From a virus: DNA of 50,495 nt. The stretch covers positions 1-50,495 of the IMG/VR virus record IMGVR_UViG_3300028840_001404; one strand, 5' to 3'. Positions 46,294-50,495 of the stretch are shown in pieces. The notes below the pieces were generated by a model. The model was not told the origin of the DNA and searched no databases. It worked only from the letters and a program-made list of their open reading frames with translations. The stretch's first letter is position 1, and each line of letters starts with the position of its first letter. The position numbers and the translations under genes are program-made.

Positions 46294-47054
46294 TGGCTAC
46301 ACTTAAGGTTACGTATTCCGACTTGTTAGTACGGGTATCCGACTTCCTCGGTTTGGGAAGCAGTACGCCAACTGGTGATGATCTTACCTTGTGTGGTGAT
46401 ATTGTAGCTAGAGGATACCGTCAGTTTCTCTATCCCGTTGATATGAGAACGGGGGATACTTATGAGTGGAGTTTTCTGAAAAAGTTCTTTGTCCTGCCCA
46501 TCAAGTCTGGTAAGTGGGTTTATCAGCTTCCAGAAGATTATTCTGAAATATTGACCGATCCTACTTATGATGACGACGATGGGTATAACTGTCTGGATAA
46601 GAGGACTCCTGAGGAAATTCTTAACCTACGTTCAGCAGTTGTGGAATCCTATCCTCCAAGCTACTATACTGTAGTTCCTCAAGGAACGAATTTGGAAACG
46701 GGCAGCTTCGATGAGCTTTGGATTTATCCGGAACCGGATGGTGCTTACAACCTTAAGTTCTTCTATAAAACTGATCCACTAAAGCCCAGCAACATTGCCG
46801 ATTACTTAGTAGGAGGAGTTAAAGGTGCCGAAGCCCTGATAGAATCTTGTCTAGCAGTAGCAGAGCTACAAGAAGATGACACCATAGGAGTGCATACACA
46901 AAAAGCAGAAGAGTTGATACAGAAGTTGATTGTAGTAGATTCTAAACGTGATGAGGATGCTATTGTCGGCAACCTTTACTCAAATACTGATCTCCTAGTG
47001 ACTCGCCGTCACCGGGGGATTCAAAACCTTTCTGACATTTATCCTGGAGAGTAA
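46293..47054 (+). CDS. Head-to-tail adaptor (tail tubular protein A-like)
   Basis: This is a 253-residue protein. Segments such as DLLVRVSDFLG, CGDIVARGYRQFLYPVD, YTVVPQGTNLETGSF and YNLKFFYKTDPLKPSN fit the adaptor family that joins portal and nozzle (T7 gp11-like or P22 gp4-like). It is placed between head and tail genes as expected. Confidence 0.75.
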   Translation: MATLKVTYSDLLVRVSDFLGLGSSTPTGDDLTLCGDIVARGYRQFLYPVDMRTGDTYEWSFLKKFFVLPIKSGKWVYQLPEDYSEILTDPTYDDDDGYNCLDKRTPEEILNLRSAVVESYPPSYYTVVPQGTNLETGSFDELWIYPEPDGAYNLKFFYKTDPLKPSNIADYLVGGVKGAEALIESCLAVAELQEDDTIGVHTQKAEELIQKLIVVDSKRDEDAIVGNLYSNTDLLVTRRHRGIQNLSDIYPGE

Positions 47055-47056
47055 AC

Positions 47057-47419
47057 ATGGCAACTGATTATGAGGCTATTAGAACTCTGAAGCAGCGTAA
47101 GAAAACTGTCACCGGAACGTATACGGCTCGTACCGGCAGACCTACGGATAGTTTTGTACTGGATCATCCTATCGATATTGCTGATCCTGCTGCTGATTTT
47201 ACTTTGACTATCCCTGATGGTGTAGCCATGGGGCAGGAACTTTTGATTGTTATGTCCAGCAACGACGATTCCAAGACTGCCACTATCAGCTTTACTCATC
47301 ATGAAAGTGCTGATGCTGGTACTACGTCACTCGATGCTGCTGATGAGGCAATTAAGGTTATCTGGACGGGGACTGAGTGGGATACCATTCTCTATTCTTG
47401 TGCCGCTGACGTTTCGTAA
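47057..47419 (+). CDS. Small beta-rich virion protein
   Basis: This is a 120-residue protein. After a basic start (RTLKQRKKTVTG) it is beta-rich (DFTLTIPDGVAMGQELLIVM, IKVIWTGTEWDTILYSC), typical of small phage coat or tail accessory proteins that carry G-Q-x-L-x-I-x-x-x-x-D segments. The specific role is unknown. Confidence 0.6.
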   Translation: MATDYEAIRTLKQRKKTVTGTYTARTGRPTDSFVLDHPIDIADPAADFTLTIPDGVAMGQELLIVMSSNDDSKTATISFTHHESADAGTTSLDAADEAIKVIWTGTEWDTILYSCAADVS

Positions 47420-47432
47420 TAGGAGTATAAAA

Positions 47433-47732
47433 ATGCCTAACAAATATTCCAATGCTTCTATTGCGAATGTTGGATCGGCTGGTGGGGTAGAAGTCCTCAG
47501 TATTACGACTAAAGATACTGATGCAGGGACATCCAGAGCTTGTAAGGAGGTTATTTTCTGGACCCCGGATTCGGACATCTATTTTACTGTAGGTACTACG
47601 GCTGCTGATGCTAATGATGTGCTTCTTCCTCCTACTGCTCCTATCACATTCCCGATTGATGATCCGAGTAAGCTTCAGTTCTATAATGACGGAAGCGGAA
47701 CGGAAACTGTGTATATGATCTGGAGGGTATAG
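47433..47732 (+). CDS. Small beta-rich virion protein
   Basis: This is a 99-residue protein (MPNKYSNASIANVGSAGGVE, then SDIYFTVGTTAADANDVLLP, ending TVYMIWRV). TAGGAG precedes ATG 47433; a longer upstream frame overlaps the previous gene. It is probably a virion component; related in layout to 47057-47419. Confidence 0.6.
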   Translation: MPNKYSNASIANVGSAGGVEVLSITTKDTDAGTSRACKEVIFWTPDSDIYFTVGTTAADANDVLLPPTAPITFPIDDPSKLQFYNDGSGTETVYMIWRV

Positions 47733-47734
47733 AG

Positions 47735-48448
47735 ATGTTTAATATGGCCTCTTCAGGTGGAAGTTCTAAATTTGATAGTGGTATTGAATTAACAGGTGGT
47801 GGAACCCTTTCTACCACCTCCAACGGCAACATCACCCTCCTGCCCAACGGCACTGGAATCACGATAGTAGGTGACGCTGGAAGCACGAGCCATAGTCTTG
47901 CTACTAATGATGATCTGTTTGTTAGTGGCAAGTTGGAAGTTGATGGCACTGCTCATTTTGATGGTACCTTGAGATCAGAGACCACGTTCGTTACTGTAGG
48001 GACACACCAAATAGCGGGAACGGTTGACTGGAGAGGTACAGGAGTTAGTTCTGGGGCTCACGTTGATTCAAAACGAAGTGAAGAGGTTATTACTGTTTCA
48101 AACGGAACTTCAACTGCCAATGGTTCGGATGCTGATTTGTTCCCAGCTAATTCAGTAATCAGAGCAGTGGCGGCTTATGTGGTGACACCAGACGGCGGCA
48201 CACTAGCCAGCACCTTTGACGTTGGGCGGACAAATGGCGGTAATCTTGACGAGTTTATAGACGCACAGTCGGTACTGGCTTCGGCTGGATTCAACCATGC
48301 AGCACACTCAGACGGGACATTGACGTATGCAAACATGCTTCAAGTGAGTAATGACACAGTAACAGTGACCCTAGATGCCAATGCTGATACTGATGTTCAG
48401 GTTCGTGTTGTTGTCTGGTACGATCAGATCACCGCACCGACTGCTTAA
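47735..48448 (+). CDS. Fibre-type virion protein
   Basis: This is a 237-residue protein. SGIELTGGGTLSTTSNGNIT and LFVSGKLEVDGTAHFDGTLR are fibre or tail-tip repeat-type sequence. The second half (about 100-237) is a beta domain with ADLFPANSVIRAVAAYVV. It resembles the tail fibre at 3368 in composition and may be a short side fibre. Confidence 0.65.
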   Translation: MFNMASSGGSSKFDSGIELTGGGTLSTTSNGNITLLPNGTGITIVGDAGSTSHSLATNDDLFVSGKLEVDGTAHFDGTLRSETTFVTVGTHQIAGTVDWRGTGVSSGAHVDSKRSEEVITVSNGTSTANGSDADLFPANSVIRAVAAYVVTPDGGTLASTFDVGRTNGGNLDEFIDAQSVLASAGFNHAAHSDGTLTYANMLQVSNDTVTVTLDANADTDVQVRVVVWYDQITAPTA

Positions 48449-48465
48449 TATTAGAGGGAGAGACA

Positions 48466-48750
48466 ATGAACTTTAATATATCTAATGAAGACCTTGCTAC
48501 TGTTGATCTTATTACTGAGACAGCAGATATGACAACGGTTGAGAAAGTAGAGTGGTCCTATCAGTATACCCACAGGGCTGCTAATCGTCAGGGCCAGTTG
48601 GTCAGGGCATGGCAGGCTGGGACTATATCACGTTTTGGACAGGAGATTGCAATACCACAAGCGATATTGGATGCATGGAAAGCAGAGATTAATGCTCTTG
48701 CTGACAGAATTGTAATTGCCCAAAATTATGTGGCTAGTGTAACTGAATAA
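48466..48750 (+). CDS. Hypothetical virion-region protein
   Basis: This 94-residue protein (ADMTTVEKVEWSYQYTHRAA) is alpha/beta with a C-terminal helix (AEINALADRIVIAQNYVASV). GAGGGAGAG precedes the ATG. Its place suggests a structural or assembly protein. Confidence 0.55.
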   Translation: MNFNISNEDLATVDLITETADMTTVEKVEWSYQYTHRAANRQGQLVRAWQAGTISRFGQEIAIPQAILDAWKAEINALADRIVIAQNYVASVTE

Positions 48751-48761
48751 GGAATACTTTA

Positions 48762-48959
48762 ATGGCAAAAGGAATGACAAAAGCTCAAGCTAAAAAAGCC
48801 GCTAAAAAGCAGAAGAAAACCGACGCCTATCAAAGATATTTAGCTTTAATTAGAAAAGGTGGTAGATCGGCTCTTCAAAAAGCCATGACTCAATATGACT
48901 GGATGAAGGCTGGACCTAGAACTAAAAAGATTGCGATGCAGAAAGCTCGGAGCAATTAA
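48762..48959 (+). CDS. Small Lys-rich protein
   Basis: This 65-residue very basic protein (TKAQAKKAAKKQKKTDAYQR) ends one base before the nozzle N-terminal gene. It may bind DNA or act inside the virion. No family is recognised. Confidence 0.55.
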   Translation: MAKGMTKAQAKKAAKKQKKTDAYQRYLALIRKGGRSALQKAMTQYDWMKAGPRTKKIAMQKARSN

Positions 48960-49184
48960 ATGCAGAAGCTTCCGCTGCCAATCAAAGGTTTAAACCGAGG
49001 GATAACCGTTGCCTTAACTCCAACGGAGTATACTACTAATATAAATAATGTCCGTCCTAAAGATGTGCTAGAGAACAGATTTAGAATGGGGCAGAGGCCA
49101 GGACTAAAGAAGTGGTCTACCGATAGAGTAGGTGGTGACAACCAACCTGTGATTGAAATTGTTTCTGTAAGTTCAATCAGTTAA
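48960..49184 (+). CDS. N-terminal segment of the tail nozzle, as a separate gene
   Basis: This 74-residue protein (LPLPIKGLNRGITVALTP, NINNVRPKDVLENRFRMGQR, PGLKKW) matches the start of propeller nozzle proteins: compare the T7 gp12 pattern I-K-x-L-x-x-G-I followed by a R-P-P-L-V segment. It stops with TAA. The rest of the nozzle is at 1229-2734, beyond a cassette of three genes. It may be a real short subunit or a nozzle start cut off by insertion. Confidence 0.65.
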   Translation: MQKLPLPIKGLNRGITVALTPTEYTTNINNVRPKDVLENRFRMGQRPGLKKWSTDRVGGDNQPVIEIVSVSSIS

Positions 49185-49188
49185 AATT

Positions 49189-50376
49189 ATGGCTACTCTT
49201 TATTCATATACTCCATATAATGAAGCCCTAGATGATCCAATAAATACAGCAAGTTCAAAGGGACAGGTTTTTACTTTATCTTCTGGGGGAACTGTTGAAT
49301 CTGTTACTCTTCGGGTTCGTCGGGTAAATAATGCTACTAATTGCAGGGTATCGTTATATTCTACTTCTGGTGGATTGCCCCTTGCTGAATTAGCTTATGT
49401 GGATGTAGACCCTTCTGGATGGAGTACGGGATATAATGACCTTGTTTTTACTTTTGACACCCCTTATGAAGCTGAGGCAGAAACATATTGTATTGTACTC
49501 TCTTCAACAGATGCTCCTTTTGATAATCCAAGTTGGGCTGTTTCAACAGATAATAATGGAACAGAGGCAGTATGGACAGTTGGTGGAGTTTGGGAAGTAT
49601 TTGTTGGACCAAGAGGACATTCTTTAACTGTTTCTGGAACTGAGGCAGGGCATGTCAAAGCCTCTAATCCTACTCCAGCCAATGGAGCTACAGAGGTAGA
49701 CTTTTCTGGCTACACTCTGTCTTGGGATGGGAATGGAGATACGTATGATGTTCGTGGAGGAGCTGCGGGTAATTTTGTCCTTCTAGCCTCTGGTATTTCT
49801 GACAAAACCTATACTTTGGATTCTAGTGAAGTCCCTTTGTTCAAGGAGGGTGTTGTCACTTGGCGTGTTGATTCAACTAAAGATACAGAGACTTTAACTG
49901 GAGATGAGTGGACATTTGACCCTCGTCCGGGAAAAGCGTCCTCTCCTACCCCTTCAGATGAAGGAACGGATATCTCTATCGAACAAGACTTCTCTTGGAC
50001 GATTGGTACAAATGGCACAACGAACGATCTTGTTCTAGCAGGTTCTACCATTCTCAGTGGAAGTACTGACACTTCATACAGTCTGGCTGCTGATCTGTTT
50101 GATTGGGAAGACAGTGTTGAATGGAGGGTAGACAGTATTAATGAGTTTGGTACTACAACTGGTGATACCTGGGGTTTTACGGCTAAAGATTTGGACCATC
50201 TCCGAATTACTTATAACTTGATTGATGGAGGAAGTGGTAATGGTCCTTATGACGATCCGGCCGGAGTAGAAGGTGTAGACTACTTTTGGACTGGATTAAA
50301 TAACGTTATAACAGTTAAACGGTTAGTCATGTTTGGTAAGGACCGTTGTTACTTTGAGAATTTTACGGGAGGTTAA
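49189..50376 (+). CDS. Tail-tip jelly-roll protein with two FN3/Ig-like repeats (receptor-binding candidate)
   Basis: This is a 395-residue protein. Residues about 20-140 are a jelly-roll domain paralogous to 455-1225 (GQVFTLSSGGTVESVTLRVRR). Two Ig/FN3-like repeats follow, each with PTP near the start and WRVDS...TGD.W.F near the end (ASNPTPANGATE...; ASSPTPSDEGTD...). The C-terminus VKRLVMFGKDRCYFEN resembles the end of 455-1225. It crosses the contig junction: its last 25 bases recur at 1-25. A host-surface binding role is inferred. Confidence 0.7.
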   Translation: MATLYSYTPYNEALDDPINTASSKGQVFTLSSGGTVESVTLRVRRVNNATNCRVSLYSTSGGLPLAELAYVDVDPSGWSTGYNDLVFTFDTPYEAEAETYCIVLSSTDAPFDNPSWAVSTDNNGTEAVWTVGGVWEVFVGPRGHSLTVSGTEAGHVKASNPTPANGATEVDFSGYTLSWDGNGDTYDVRGGAAGNFVLLASGISDKTYTLDSSEVPLFKEGVVTWRVDSTKDTETLTGDEWTFDPRPGKASSPTPSDEGTDISIEQDFSWTIGTNGTTNDLVLAGSTILSGSTDTSYSLAADLFDWEDSVEWRVDSINEFGTTTGDTWGFTAKDLDHLRITYNLIDGGSGNGPYDDPAGVEGVDYFWTGLNNVITVKRLVMFGKDRCYFENFTGG

Positions 50377-50495
50377 GGTGAGTTTTTCTAACTACCTTGA
50401 GAACGAAGTACTAGACCATGTAATGGGAGTTGGGGCTTATTCTGCTCCTACTGTGTATGCAGCCTTGTGTACTGCTGATCCCACTGAGGCTGGTA
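50352..50495. repeat. Terminal direct repeat, right copy
   Basis: Identical to bases 1-144. It includes the end of 49189-50376 and the first 118 bases of the gene that starts at 27 (here GTG at 50378, cut by the window end). Confidence 0.95.
50378..50495 (+). CDS. Partial second copy of the gene at 27-434
   Basis: This is the first 39 codons of the SFSNYLEN-type virion protein, cut by the end of the window. It is not a real duplicate: it is the terminal overlap of a circular map. Confidence 0.9.
   Translation, partial: MSFSNYLENEVLDHVMGVGAYSAPTVYAALCTADPTEAG

Overview
The window is one essentially complete genome of a tailed double-stranded DNA phage (Caudoviricetes). The first 144 bases (1-144) recur exactly as the last 144 (50352-50495), so the contig closes on itself as a circular or circularly permuted map of about 50,351 unique bases. 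Base composition is moderate and AT-leaning, genes are packed with ATGA/TAATG/TGATG overlaps, and most starts have strong GGAG-type ribosome sites, which indicates a bacterial host. No tail tube, tape-measure or sheath gene of the long-tailed phages was seen. A nozzle-type beta-propeller, a large internal-virion-type protein and a family A DNA polymerase fit a short-tailed (podovirus-like) virion. No integrase, repressor of known type or phage RNA polymerase was recognised, so a lytic phage using host RNA polymerase is the simplest reading.

The plus-strand morphogenesis arm runs from 34987 through the contig junction to 9568. It holds a zinc-finger protein, small and large terminase, portal, a lipoprotein-type HtrA-like serine protease, small accessory genes, scaffold, major capsid protein, an inserted endonuclease VII-type homing gene, a decoration protein with a lectin-like half, head-tail adaptor, small virion proteins, and then the tail nozzle. 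The nozzle looks split: its N-terminal 74 residues (48960-49184) are separated from the propeller body (1229-2734) by two jelly-roll proteins and one small virion protein. Tail fibre, coiled-coil virion protein, a 1026-residue internal virion protein and a small membrane protein (holin candidate) follow, and a bidirectional terminator (9572-9600) closes the arm.

The minus-strand arm (34445 down to 9606) carries replication and early functions. From a promoter near 34472-34499 come small zinc-ribbon and HTH proteins and DNA polymerase I, ending at a terminator at 31043-31080. A 760-base non-coding stretch (30413-31173) carries TTATAGGAC repeats. Next come three similar promoters (about 30407, 29681, 29290), two of them overlapping a TTGCAAGA-type palindrome and each heading a small gene module. 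A long operon follows: conserved phage proteins, a Cas4-like exonuclease, a PC4-like protein, a DnaB-type helicase interrupted by an intein, primase, a resolvase-like nuclease, a lipoprotein, nucleotide-metabolism genes (MazG/Nmad1-like, cytidine deaminase, deoxyribosyltransferase-like), a DnaQ-like exonuclease and many zinc-ribbon microproteins.

The genome carries many homing-type endonucleases (four HNH genes or remnants, one endonuclease VII type, one LAGLIDADG intein), and several have left broken or duplicated neighbouring genes. The points most worth follow-up are the split nozzle with paralogous receptor-type inserts, the intein with class 3 signatures, the deaminase 3' end duplicated across an HNH gene, the lipoprotein protease in the capsid operon, and the repeated promoter-operator modules.
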